NCBI GenBank assembly: GCA_029378245.1
Contig: JARKIF010000127.1
Coordinates: 32,492-96,491, forward strand
DNA: 64,000 nucleotides
Direction of reading: 5' to 3'
Origin: Roridomyces roridus
Taxonomy: Eukaryota > Basidiomycota > Agaricomycetes > Agaricales > Mycenaceae
The position numbers were made by a program, and so were the translations under genes. Shown here one piece after another: positions 45,119-56,618 of this stretch. The notes below the pieces were generated by a model that saw nothing but the letters and a program-made list of their open reading frames with translations, was not told the origin of the DNA and did not search any database. Position 1 is the first letter of the stretch. Each line of letters opens with the position of its first letter.

Positions 45119-45872
45119 TCAACGATAGTGGGTATACACAAACACAAAACTAAGAAAGCGATGAGAAACCAATATCAAGAACAAGAAGATAGATCTTGCG
45201 AAGGGGGCTTTTGATTGTTTAAACGGCCGTGAAGGCTGAAGACGAGTTAGCATCCAGACACTGTTGACCGATACACGGAACCCACCGGAGTTTCGAAAAC
45301 CAGAAAGGATAGTCTCGGTTTCGTTGATATCCTCCGTGAGGCGGCGCTGGTGTTCGACTTCGACGATGAGCTGTTGGGAGCCTAAGCCTCTTGTTTCTAG
45401 TAGGTTATGACAAAGCCTACCTCGACGGCCGCCTTGATTTTCTTCGCATCCATTGCGTATATGGCGATATCCTTCGCGATGAGGCGATATTTCTTCCAGG
45501 TCCACATGGACGTTGACTCGAGTATGCGGCATTTAACCATCGACACGCCTCTTTTCACCCTGAGAGAGTAAGATTAGGTGAGCAAATTACTGGCTTGAAT
45601 TCGACTCACTCGAGGAGCCATACAGCGTGTTCACCGAGAGACAAGCGATCCTTCGCTGTGCAGAATGCCCTGGCGTGTCGGACAATTTCTTCTACATCCT
45701 TGATCTGGTTCTCGACGCGTCGGAGTTGAACCAATGGACGCCTCACAGGGATGGCTTGGACCAGGGTACAGAATACGAAGAGGGCGAGGAGGAGGTAGCG
45801 CAGCGTGTTGTTTGGGATCAAAGACAGAGAACCTGCGAGGAGGGAGGTTTGGAGAGAGGTCATTTGAGGCAT
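45119..45872 (-). CDS. Small one-TM coiled-coil protein, family member H6
   Basis: Near twin of H5 in the first three exons: MPQMTSLQTSLLAGSLSLI, NNTLRYLLLALFVFCTLVQA, VRRPLVQLRRVENQIKDVEE, VKRGVSMVKCRILES, LIVEVEHQRRLTEDINETET, ILSGFRNSGGFRVSV. After that, indels change the frame, so H5's ending AFTRTAV is replaced by a read-through tail of about 45 residues with a hydrophobic stretch (IFLFLILVSHRFLSFVFVY), ending at 45119. A mini-intron could restore the H5 ending but would be only about 26 nt. H6 may be degrading or may have gained a second membrane-like segment. Confidence 0.65.
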
Positions 45873-45904
45873 GGCAAAATGACTGAATGCGATCTCGTTT
45901 TATG

Positions 45905-47272
45905 TCGACCAGCTGCGGGAAAGTAAATATGGCGCAGGCGAGGACCCGTTTCTTGTGATCTGGGCCCCCGCGTACGGCAAGGATGCCATCAGTGCTCACT
46001 GCTGGCAGGACGCACGGAGTGTCCCCGCGTATCTTTACAGCTTTCGTATTTTTACAGCTTTGCGAAGTTGTATTTACACGGTGATTAGATTACAGCCATT
46101 CGTTCCTGCAAGCTCGCTGATTTACATAACTCCGTCGGCCGGGCATACACAATGCATTCCTCCCGCGGCCCAGATGAAATATCGTCCCCGACTCCCGAGC
46201 AGCGCGACTCCCGATCCCCGTCAAGTCTCACGGCATTCTCCAACGCGGCTGAATGGACTCTGTATGTTGGATCGTCGTAAATATCACATAAATCAGAAAG
46301 CCCAGTCCCATCGAGCGAGGGTTATATCGAAAGCCGGGCTCGAAAATTGGGTCCAGTTGCTCTGCCGGCTGCTCTCCTGGCATGGATTTTACCTTTCAAG
46401 ATTAGATGGATTCCTGTAAGTAAGCGATCTTGAATTTATCATTCAAACGTTCATCATTACCAGGTAGTCCGTTCTTAGCCCTCGCCGTGTAAGGCCGGTC
46501 TCCATGGTTGGACGCTTCTGATCTATCCCGGATGTGCAAGAGCGGGTGCACATCAACGGTTTGTGGACCAAGACCCTGAAAGATAGACACTCGTCGAGGC
46601 AACATGAGGAGTCCCAGGCGGGATTGCTCGATCCAGATTCCATGAAGCCGAAGAAGCTGTGGCTCACAAATGGCTTATGAATAGTGCAATTCAACCCGGG
46701 GATTCGCATCCTGGTCAGTGGCGGCATCAAATTGTCCGAGCCTTGCGACTGCTTGATGTCAAGTTAATTATTTTTGCGTTGAATTCAAGAGTTCCTGTGT
46801 AAATTCATTCCTCGCCCGGGATATGGGCATCTCTAACAGCAGCGGGCATTTCTTCCGTCCACCATGTCAAGTTTCATGCGGTCTCTGCGGGGCGGGCTGG
46901 AGGGTTGGTTACAGGCATGATGACATCGAGCTCGATTTGAAGCTGGAAGACTGGAACTGGATCACAGGGACGGAAACTGCCCACAGACGGCTATCTTATC
47001 AATTGCGTTAAAACCTGGAATACCTTGTCATTGTCCTCCAATCTGAGCATTCATGCCTGACGTCAAGCCCGGGAAACAGCTGAACAGAAGAGGTACTGCG
47101 GAGTGCGGCAATCTTGTGTCGAGCGGCGAGAATGAACTGCAACCCGACGCCACTGGAAGTTGGATGGGTTCCATGAATCAGACACCATGCCCGACCGAAG
47201 AAGCCGAAGCCGCTGCCCATAAAATAGTGCCATTCCGGAGCCAAGTAGAACGCAGTCCCAAGATACTTGATA
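45905..47272. other. Intergenic, no gene seen
   Basis: No family resemblance in the 60-150 codon frames of this stretch. The right end borders the 3' end of the alpha-galactosidase gene. Confidence 0.4.
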
Positions 47273-49428
47273 TTACACCACAACTCCCATCCGATACCAA
47301 TCGGGCGTAAACGCCGACGGATTGGACAGCGTCACAGTATTCGTCTTCCCCGCCTTGAACCCAGAAAGCGACACCAAGTACCCAGAGAACAAGATATCCC
47401 AACTCTACGGGCCATAAGAATCAGCCTCTGTATCTCAAAAGGAAGGAATTACAACAAGCGACTCACCTGCGCACTCAACGGCATCTGCACCTGCACCGCC
47501 GCACCCCCATTAACGCTCACCATCGTATTCCTACAATTCGAACAAGCAGTATTGCTAAACGTCACATCACCATTGATATAATCAAACGAAACGAGCTTGG
47601 TCCCGCCGGCAGTCCCGCCGTCGACGTTGTTGAACGTGAGCGTGCCGCCGTTCCCGACGAACCCGACGACTGTTATGCTCGAGTTGACTACGCGGGTGGA
47701 GGCGCCACCGCCGAGGGTGCCCGAAGTGGCGGGGTAGAACGTGAAGGTGGGTGCTGCGATGGAGACGCCGCCGGTGAGTTTGAGGACCATGGATCCGTGG
47801 GCGGCGACATTGGCGGTGAATCTACGGGAGTTTATAAACCTTGGAATGAAGTGAACACTTGTCATCTTACGAGGTGGTTAGCTTCCCGAGCGAGGAACCA
47901 GTGATCAAATCCGTCGCAGTCGCGGACGAGAAACCAACATCAGCCAAGGCGAGGGTGAGGTTTCGCGTCGAATTTTGCCAGTTTATCACGACTACAAGGT
48001 CATGAGTCTGGGTTCCAGATGAAGCTGCCGCACGAACCAACGACATTCGATCCGTCCGACAGAGGGCCCGCCCAGACGTCATTGTCGTTTGTGTACCGAC
48101 GTTTGAAGGCGATGGATTTTCCCAACGAATCTTGCTGTGACGATGACAGTCGACTCGGACACGAAGATATGAAAACACCACTCACATTCACCGCAATAAT
48201 ACGCTGGTTCTGCAGAATACTCAGAGTCTGAGCCGATGGGTTGGTTAGATCCGTCGAGATGAAAAGTGGTGATTTTGCCGCGGCCCAAAACGCGAAATGC
48301 GTCTGCTGTTCGGCGGCTGTAAGCCCAGTGTTGCCGACTTCGAGCAGGTCCAAATCGTTGAACCCTCCAGGTCTATATACATGAAATCCTATGTGAATAA
48401 ATACCAAGTGACGACTCACCCGGCAAACTGGGTGATTGGGACGAGCTGGTTGATGATCCTGAATAGGTTGTCCCAGCTCGCAGGAGGACCGATGTCGTTG
48501 CTGGTACAAGTCAGAGTTGAAAGGGCAGCAGTAAGGCGACTCACGCAATACGCCAGGAGTTTGCTACAGAGCTGGCAGGCCACCGGGCAGGATCCTGCAC
48601 ACCCCACTCGCAAGCAGAAAAGAGTATAGGGCGGCCAGTTGCCGACAGCGCATTTTCCATGGTAGCATAGTGAGGCTGCGGATAAAAATGTCAGCCAAAG
48701 ACAAGAGAACATCCGCTGTTTGCTCACCTCAAGCTGAATGGGCGGGTTGTCGTCCACGAAATCCGTACTGTTAACCGCATAACAGTTGTCGTATTTCAAG
48801 TAATCCGCGCCCCAGCCAGCAAAGGTCTGTGCGTCCGCGGTTTCGTGGCCGAGACTGCCAACGTAGTGGGCTGTGCCTCCAACGAAATCGCAGGCAAAGA
48901 CGCCTCTGCATAAAAAGTCAGCGGGACAAAGCCAAGTTGAATCCAACAAACCCGTCAGAATAAACACCGAATTTCAGGCCGAGGTTGTGCACGAAGGTTC
49001 CCAGGGCCGGTACCCCGCTCGGAAGCTATAAAATCAGGTGAGAAGTGGACATGAGAGTTACGAGAAATACATGCGATAGTGGTGTCCCAAGTGATCTGTC
49101 CAGACGAGGTGCGTGCCGTGCTCTGCCAGCCACAGTCGCTGCGCCCAGCTTCAGTCATCGGTCGGGAGTTGGGAATGGCACGTACAGATTGAAATAATTG
49201 TATCCGAGCTTATTGAGACCGAGGTTGACGAGGCTCTGGGCTGCGGAGTGATACTCAGCCTCTGTGGTCGCGCATCTGAGGCAGGCTTCAAAAGGGCTGC
49301 TGTAGGGACTCGATGGGAACTCACAGGAACGCGTTGTACGGGTTCCATCCCATGGCCGGAGTCTTGCCGACTCCATTACTCAAGGCGAGTGCGAGGGGGA
49401 GCAGGGAGAGACTGATGATTGTGCGCAT
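47273..49428 (-). CDS. Alpha-galactosidase, GH27, with C-terminal carbohydrate-binding-like domain
   Basis: Secreted enzyme removing alpha-galactosyl ends from galacto-oligosaccharides and galactomannan. Start ATG 49428: signal peptide MRTIISLSLLPLALALSNG, then GVGKTPAMGWNPYNAF, the GH27 start. Next: AAQSLVNLGLNKLGYNYFNL; GTFVHNLGLKFGVYSD; HYVGSLGHETADAQTFAGWG; ADYLKYDNC with the nucleophile Asp; NDIGPPASWDNLFRIINQ with the likely acid/base Asp; FAGPGGFNDLDLLEVGN; EQQTHFAFWAAAKSPLFIS; KSIAFKRRYTNDNDVWAG. The beta-sandwich NVVVVINWQNSTRNLTLALA follows, then a CBM35-like domain with VGFVGNGGTLTFNNVDGG, CSNCRNTMVSVNGG and GFKAGKTNTVTLSNPSAF, ending WYRMGVVV at TAA 47275-47273. Many short introns. 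It is divergent from MDE1 with 161 bp between. Confidence 0.92.
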
Positions 49429-49589
49429 CGTCGTACTTCTGTGGCCATCGTGACGTGTTTATATGCTCCCGACGACGCGGGGACGGGCCGCGTCAAGGCC
49501 ACATGTCGAGAGGTCAGAGGTGGTGGAAGCAGGAAAGAGGAGACACGGGATCGTCGCTGTCACCCCATTTGGACCTGACTCTCCCCTCC

Positions 49590-50575
49590 ATGGCCACTGA
49601 AGAGAATCCCGACGCGCTGGTCATCTCGGACGACCCGCAACATGTACGGATGTCGCTCAATCACATTCTGGCATCTTTTCAAACCCTCGATTAGCCTGCG
49701 AACCTTATTCCGGAGCTCTGTCGCAATTTTTACCAGGTCTGTAGCTCGATCGTATGATTCTCGAGATGCTATAGCCTCAGTAGCTCGGTTGGGTTACAGG
49801 AACGGGCGGGGGCATCAGCATTCGAGTCGGGTGTGTATCAAAATCCCTCCGATCGCCTCACATCTCCAACTGTCTGCAGCGACAAAGTATACATCGCGCC
49901 CTCGGGCGTCCAAAAGGAGCGTATCCTTCCCATTCACATCTTCGTCCTCCCGTTCCCCTCGCCAGAAGGTGACCGTGTGTTTTTGCGCCGCCCCTCGCAG
50001 AACCTCACCGAGTCGGCTTGCACACCGCTTTTCTGGAACGCATTCGACATGCGCGATGCGGGAAGCTGTATCCACACACATTCGCAGCACGCCGTCATGG
50101 CCACTCTTCTCTGGCCCGGAGAAACGTTCACCATCTCCCACCAGGTACGTGCAATTCTTCCCCGATATTGCGTGATTTGAATTTCCATGCAGGAGGTTAG
50201 TTTTTCTCTTCATTTTATCGAGGTTATTCATCTTTGTAGATGATAAAAGGTGTTCGCGTTGGCGGCGTCGGGCGCGCGCTCTCCTACCTCGACACGCTCG
50301 TGATGCCCATTATCGAAAATACTCCCAACGAGGAAGACCTCAAAGACAGCATGGCGGATGCTATGGCGCGCTACCCTGATGCAGCGGGTATCCTCGTGCG
50401 CAGGCATGGAGTGTACGTTTGGGGCTCAAACTGGAAAAAGGCCAAGACCCAGGCGGAGGTAATCAGCTCGTTTTTCTCCTGCGACCGCTCACAGAACACC
50501 CAGTGCCTCGACTACCTGTTTGAAATTGGGGTCAAAATGAAACTCGCGGGTCTCGAGACCGTACTCAATGCCTAG
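49590..50575 (+). CDS. MDE1: Methylthioribulose-1-phosphate dehydratase
   Basis: Cytosolic zinc enzyme of the class II aldolase/adducin family that dehydrates 5-methylthioribulose-1-phosphate in the methionine salvage pathway. Start ATG 49590 ([18 protein letters not shown]). After an intron [14 protein letters not shown], then [16 protein letters not shown] (substrate loop), [36 protein letters not shown] (zinc ligands HTH), [50 protein letters not shown] (third zinc His), and after a last intron [18 protein letters not shown], ending TVLNA at TAG 50575. About six introns. It is convergent with the DUF2235 gene, the stops 44 bp apart. Confidence 0.93.
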
Positions 50576-50618
50576 AAATGTCCAAGTTGAAATGTATTGT
50601 AAAGGAATAGTCCAATGT

Positions 50619-52257
50619 TCATTCGACATAACTCTCACTCCCTGCAACCCACTGAGCCTTGGGCTTGTACTTCAACGCTTCATTCGCCATCCGCGCCTTT
50701 ACCGTGTAGTGGAATTTCGGCTGGGCGTCTACGACCGTACGCCCCTTGCCCAGATGCAATCTACCAACACATCAACTTGATTCAAATGCAGAAAAACGTA
50801 CTGACCCAAACTTCCAATGCCAAACACCCTGCTCATCCTGAACCGACCACGGCAACGGCAGTACCTCAAGTGCCCACCACGCCGGGTTCGTCTTGAGCTC
50901 GTCGTAAAGCGGCTGGGCCGCATCAGTCTCTTCTAAAGCAGTCCAGTCCTCGTCTACGGAATAGGGAATCCCGGCGCGAGCGAGGGCCGCTTTGTCCCAA
51001 CGCACCTCGCAGCCGGAGAGCATCGCTTCTCTTACCATCCACCGTAGAGTGATGTCTGAGAGGCTTCGCTGCACGTCGTTGGAAGTCGAGCTTCCGCCGA
51101 CGTCTACCGATAAAATCAGATATTCATGATGAGGAAAAGAACGGATGATGCGCACCGCTATGAGCCCCGGCGAACCACACCTCGAGCACATCTTCGGGCA
51201 TTTGGCCCTTGGGCGTCGGCGCGTCCTTGGGCTCGCAAAGGTACGGCTGGAATCGCACCCGGTGCTACAATTGACGTTCGTGTGAGAACGTGCGTGCGTC
51301 ATTCGACCGTGAGTAGCGAGCTTCCTTACCTCGTCGAGCGCAAGAGCATGTCTGAGAGTCTTGATAGACGTATTCAGACCCGTAAACGGCAGAGTCCTTC
51401 CCATGAGCACGCCAACACTATCCACCGTCTCCCAAATTCCCATGAAATCAACAGTCACATCTTGACAAAAGGTATCCTTATATCCAGCAGCGGTCTTCAT
51501 ACCGGCTGCACTCGTGTCTTTGTACATCTTGAACGCAAAGGGAATCTGTTCTTGGTTGTCGCGAGGGAGGAGGCCAACCTGAAATGAAAAATATTCATAT
51601 CAATTCGACGCCACAGGGGCTTTGGTTTAATCTCGTATTTTCGCACCGACCTTGTGCAGCATCCCTGCGAGCCCGCGTGCGGTGTACGCGCCTCGAGAGA
51701 ACCCTATGATGCAATAAAAATCAATGACATGCTCCAAACGTTCAACAAGCGACAGGGTTCTGACCGAAAAGACATATCTTGTCCCCACGGTGGTAGTTCT
51801 CCATGAGAAACCTGTATCCGTCCAAGAGGTGGTCGTTTAGGTATCTGGGCCGGGGTGAGGTGGGCTCAGGCGGGACAGATGAGGAAGGGAATCGCACATG
51901 GCAAACGCCTCGTCCAACAATTTCGCAGCCCAGTCGAAAAACGGGGAAACCATGCCTGGAGTGACGTATGTCCCAACCCCGGACTGCATGCAAACCATTG
52001 AGTGCTTTTGAGACCTCATCGTCTGCAAGTGCGAACCTGATAGTAACAAAGCTGTTCCCGAAAATCGTCCTTCTTGAGCAAGGCAAACAACTTGACGGGG
52101 TTGGTGTTCTGGCAGCGAAGTGAGCACCCCCCAGAGTGAGAATAAAAGCACAGACGTAGCCGTCATATTGCCCAGCCGTCCCGTCAAAGCACAGAATGAG
52201 GGTGCGGCCACTGGTAAGGATGGGCTCTGCAGGAGGAGTAGGGGGGATAGCGGGCAT
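50619..52257 (-). CDS. DUF2235 alpha/beta-hydrolase-like protein
   Basis: Member of the DUF2235 family (related to the catalytic part of bacterial Tle1 phospholipases and abundant in basidiomycetes). The minus-strand start at 52257 gives MPAIPPTPPAEPILTSGRTL, then ILCFDGTAGQYDG (family start: FDGT), NPVKLFALLKKDDFREQL, GVGTYVTPGMVSPFFDWAAK, LNDHLLDGYRFLMENYHRG, DKICLFG joined by splicing to FSRGAYTARGLAGML (the GFSRGAY nucleophile elbow), VTVDFMGIWETVDSVGVL (acidic partner), VWFAGAHSDVGGGS (the H-x-D-x-GG motif) and the C-terminus KPKAQWVAGSESYVE with TGA at 50621-50619. No signal peptide. All core motifs are present. The substrate is unknown; lipase-type activity is an inference from the bacterial relatives. 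Confidence 0.88.
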
Positions 52258-52651
52258 AACAGAACAGGGCTGCGTTTCTCCACCGTGCGTGGTTTATATA
52301 TGCCGACATCATACACCTCGTTGCTTCTTTTCACACCAAAGAGAGTCGGCAGAGTGTTCTGTATTTGCGCACATGGCTTCGAGCAACGCGTCGGGGATCA
52401 GATGATGATCGGCTTGAAGGGTCCTCATTCGTTCATCGTTGCTCTGGAGCTCCGTCGGATAACATTTAAATTCAGGTAATACAGTACCAGGCCCGGGTGT
52501 GGATGGATGTAGGTTGTACAAACAAAACGTTAACTGCAATGGACGACAACGACAGAGGAGTGGAGGGAAAGCTTGAGCCTCGTGGTATGTTATGCCCACT
52601 GGCCAGCGGGGCTCGGTCCTGTCGAAAGGAGAAGAAGGCTTGAGACCCGCC

Positions 52652-54228
52652 TCAGAAAGTGTTCGCCCACGCTTGAAGGTCAAACGGCGATAACCGCGCT
52701 TCCACTATCCACTCGTCCTTCTGCAACAGGGGTCAGCCGTTGCCAACGAATAAAAGTAAAGTAAACGCACCAGCAAATCCTTCGGCGTCTTCCTCTGATC
52801 CGGATCCTTCAGCAAACAGCTATCGACGAACGCCTCTGCCGGCTCCGGGAAGCCCGACAGCCTAGGTGCAGGCTCGTTGACGATATGCTGCAGCAACTCG
52901 AGGATACTCATCGTCATCCCCCCACCCTGCAAACTCACGCCCTTGCTCTTCCGCTTGTCCTTCTTCGCCTTCTCCGCCGCAGGCCGTCTTGGTCGTGCAG
53001 GCGGAAGCCCCAGCGCGGCGAACGAGTTCATCGACCCAGGCCTGGCGGGGGAGAGCGTGCTCTCAAAGTCAGACAAGTCAGAGTCGTCCGAGAGGGACTC
53101 GGAGAAAGGGAACCGCCCGAGGGCGAGCTCGATGAGCGAAATGCCGAGGGACCAAACGTCGGATTTGACGGTGTACTGCGCGCCTTGAATCCGTTCGGGC
53201 TGGCAGATGTCAGAATGGACGTTAACGCGCGGAGGACAATGCACGTACGCTCATATACGTCGACGTGCCAACAAATGTGTCGGCTATCGAGTTAATGAGC
53301 TCGCCAGAGACACCAAAGTCGCAGATCTTGATTTCCCCCTGAGAGTTGCAGAGGATATTGGACGGCTTGATGTCTGAGGGTCGTGAGTGGCAGGAGGACG
53401 AGCATGGGGTACTACTCACCGCGGTGGATGATGCGGTGGACGTCGTAGAGATACGTGAGCCCCTCGAGCACGGCCAGAGCGACTTTGCCGACGACTTCAA
53501 TATCAATGGCACCAATCTTCTTGTAGATACCGTCCAAGGAGCCCTTGTCCATGAACTCCATGCAAATGCAGATATTCGGGTCCGCGAGGTAGGCGCCATA
53601 GAATGAGATGATGTATTTGGAATCGCAGTCGTGCATGATGTGCAACTCGCGCAGAATCTGTTTCCGTACCGAGGGTTTGGCGTCGATGAGCACGATCTGT
53701 GAGCATTTGGCGTCAACGGACGGCGACAGAGAATAAACCCGCACGCACCTTCTTCGCCATGATTTTGCCTGTGGGTATATGCTCGACCTTCTTGACGCTC
53801 CCCCCGTTTCCCTGTCCGAGCTCGTGCAAATCCTTCAAGTCCTCGTTCTTGAGATCGATCTTAATCTCGCTGTTCATGTCGAGGTTCGCGAGGGTGTCGG
53901 AGAGGGCCGTGTGGTAGGTATTGCGCTTGCTGATGTGTGGGGACGCGGTATTCGGGGCTGAATTGGAGCCATTTGAGACTGTGAGCAGGTTGTCCTCCAT
54001 CGGTGTCGCTGACATGGTGTTGGGAGGCAGTTTCGGGGCCTTGAGGGTCATGGGCGGTGGTCGCCTCTTCCCGCCTGCTGGACCTGCCACAGGCGCCTGC
54101 CGGACGGCCACAGGCTCTGGCTCTGGCACTGGCGGCGGTGCAGACGTGGGCGCGGGTGAGGAGGGCAGTTGCAGCGCCTTGTAGTTCCTCTTTTTCCTCA
54201 ACGGAGTCGCGCTCAAAGGAGAGGCCAT
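52652..54228 (-). CDS. STE7: MAP kinase kinase, Ste7/Fuz7 type
   Basis: Dual-specificity kinase of the pheromone/filamentation MAPK cascade. Start ATG 54228: [20 protein letters not shown], a long Pro/Ala-rich leader, [26 protein letters not shown] (glycine loop), TGKIMAKK joined to [53 protein letters not shown] (catalytic loop), [19 protein letters not shown] (DFG and activation loop with S/T sites), [40 protein letters not shown], a proline-rich insert with basic [34 protein letters not shown] and, after an intron, [20 protein letters not shown] ending TF at TGA 52654-52652. All kinase motifs are intact. Ste7 rather than Pbs2/Mkk1 is my best match from memory of this block. Confidence 0.9.
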
Positions 54229-56618
54229 GGAGGAAGAAGAAGACAAGTGAAGAGCGTATGTAATTCGGAATTCTGTTGATCGCTGCCATCTCCACAACGA
54301 CTAACTTTCACGCGAACCACAACGTTCTGTGCCTCTATTTCGGCGCCTTTCTGGACTTGGATCTTCACGCTTTCTGTCAATACCTCCATCGAGTTAGCAT
54401 ATGTCTCTCGGGATTGTCGAAGCTGTGGTGTTTCCCTGGGTCTATTGTCCTGCGTCCTCGTGAACCCTTCCGTCTCCCTAGCGATCTCTCCGAAAAAAGC
54501 CAGGCAAGACGAGCACAAAGGGGCGGTAGGATACCTTCGATTCTCGCTGTCAATCGGAGAACACAGACCTTCATGAGGCTCAGGGTCCAAGTCCCAGCTC
54601 GGGATCTTAACCATTGACCTTCGTGTTCACCCTAGTCTTATAAAGACCCTCAGCGCTCCGCAAGTATCACCCAGTTGTTGGATGCCACTGCGGTATGTCT
54701 TCCCGCGTTCTTTCGGCCACTTCTCCCGTTCCTCGTAGGTGTAAGCTTAGTCTCTTGTCGCTATGGGTGGGATATTGATTCGCTACCATAGGCACCGCTC
54801 TCCAAGGGTTTGAGCTTTTCCAGAGACCCACGAAGATGTCCGTATGTCCCCTTGGTGAGGAGGGCTCAATAGGCCCCTAATTCGACCGGGGGTTTATCCA
54901 GCTGCCAATGGGAAGAAACCACGGTGAAGAACACATGCCCAACACTCCAGGCCTGCGAGGGTTCTTGTTGACGTTTCCGAGTCAATAACTACGGCAGGCG
55001 GGTATCTGCTTGCTTGCTTTGCAAACTGTTTTAGATTCCTTGGCAAAAGTGCCCAAGCTGTCCAAATGCATCCAGCTTTCGACCCTACAGTGCATACTTG
55101 TCTATCTCTTCCTCCAATTTCTCGCTGAAGTCTGACATGTCTCCCCCAGGGTGATTCATGGCTAAGAGCTCGAGAGGGTACAATTGATGATTGCAGAACA
55201 ATATCGTCCCCGTATTCCACACGACTGTTTATGTATTAATCTCATGTATTCTGCGATGCTCGCGTCCAATACATTGTTCATTTCTCCGACATAATATCGC
55301 GTATGTGCTGCTGCGCAGAGTAAGTACAGAAAAAGAAACGCATCGTCGGCCTCGGCGGCATGAAGCCTCCAAGTATCTTAGTAAGGCCTGCCGCTTTGCA
55401 GCTCGGCCAGGCGGTGTTGAACATGGACCCATGGCCCACGCCGGTGTTGTCTGACCTTCTAACGCTACCGAGGGCGTGCGTCCTGGGTCTATGTTCAACA
55501 ACAACGGCTGGCCGAGTGTTCGCAAGTTGAACTTGTCGGTTCAAATGCCAGTGTAGCATCGTCTTCGATAGATTCCGGTCCTCGGCGCTGAATCGCCACG
55601 TAATTCTAGAACAAGTAAAGATATTGGATTCCTTGATTCAGCCCGGTTGTGTGTCGGCGGCGGCAACGAGGAGACAAGAAAGTTTGTGAGGCGTGTAAAT
55701 TCGCCGTCGGTTGACCGGGCGGGTGGACATCATCGATCGAGTCCCGCAGTATCGTCCCGAGTTCAAGCTGGCTCAAGGGACGCTGAAAGTTCAACTTTTG
55801 TATCCCCTTTCGGCGGTAATGTACCATGCGTTGATTCGTCGAACAGAGATTGAGGAACTGCAGCCGCAAGCAATTACTACACCAGAGAGACTGGACGACG
55901 ACGTAGAACGGGACCGGGGAGGGAAGGGGTCGGCGGGGTCCCGGGACGAACCCGGGTTCGGCACGGCGGGATGAAGATGTTTGAAACCCGGAAACAGTGA
56001 CGCCCGCGTTGATTTCTCTGCGCTCGTTCCTGGCATTTGTTGGACGTCGTGGGTGCACATGGTGGCTCGATTCATCGCGCAACCTCGAAGAGACTGGAGA
56101 TGGTGGCGGCTTGGTCGGTGTTCCGTCTTTGTTCCGATGCATGCGGGTTATGAACCTCGACATCCAATCCGTGCCTTGCAGGGGTTGAGGTTCATGGACA
56201 TGACGAATGTAGTCGATTCGTGTCAAGATGGCCATTGGGCGAACTATTCTCGTCCAAAAAATACCGAAGATAATTGGCGAAAATAATGGGAAAATGGCGA
56301 AAAAAGGAGGGGACGCAAAGTTTCGCCTAGTGATTTTCGCAGAGCATTTTATGAACGAGTGGAGGCAGAAGAGAAAGAGCTTTGAGAGCAAAGAGCGAGA
56401 CAAGCATCTTTGTTCGGAACGGGAGTCATGCGACCGTCGGGTTCAACTGCGGCAAACACACTTTGCGGTTGTTCAACAACGGCCACTAGGAGACTGTGAG
56501 GTCCATTTCACCCCGGCAAAAGACGCCTGTGCTGGTCTCTTAGGCCCTGGACGGCCCTTCTCGTGCGTCTCCCGCCATTTTCCCCTCGTTCTGCCCGTTA
56601 AACCCGCTTTTTTCAGTC
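54229..56618. other. Intergenic, 2.4 kb, no gene assigned
   Basis: Between the divergent MAPKK and the large LFDD-repeat gene. Holds a 17-bp inverted repeat, TGTTGAACATGGACCCA (55415-55431) and TGGGTCTATGTTCAACA (55484-55500), with 16 of 17 bases pairing. The plus-strand frame 55711-55974 and the minus-strand frame 55606-56403 are open but resemble nothing I know and lack gene context. Confidence 0.4.

Noticed and set aside
49815..50231. 138-codon minus-strand frame
   Set aside because: Antisense to MDE1 exons that carry the zinc-binding histidines.
55538..55549. GGTTCAAATGCC, similar to a tRNA B box
   Set aside because: No matching A box or cloverleaf could be folded around it. No tRNA or rRNA gene was found anywhere in the window.
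55606..56403. 265-codon open frame on the minus strand
   Set aside because: Composition is irregular, there is no domain or splice context, and other frames are open in the same stretch. The region is intergenic as far as I can tell.
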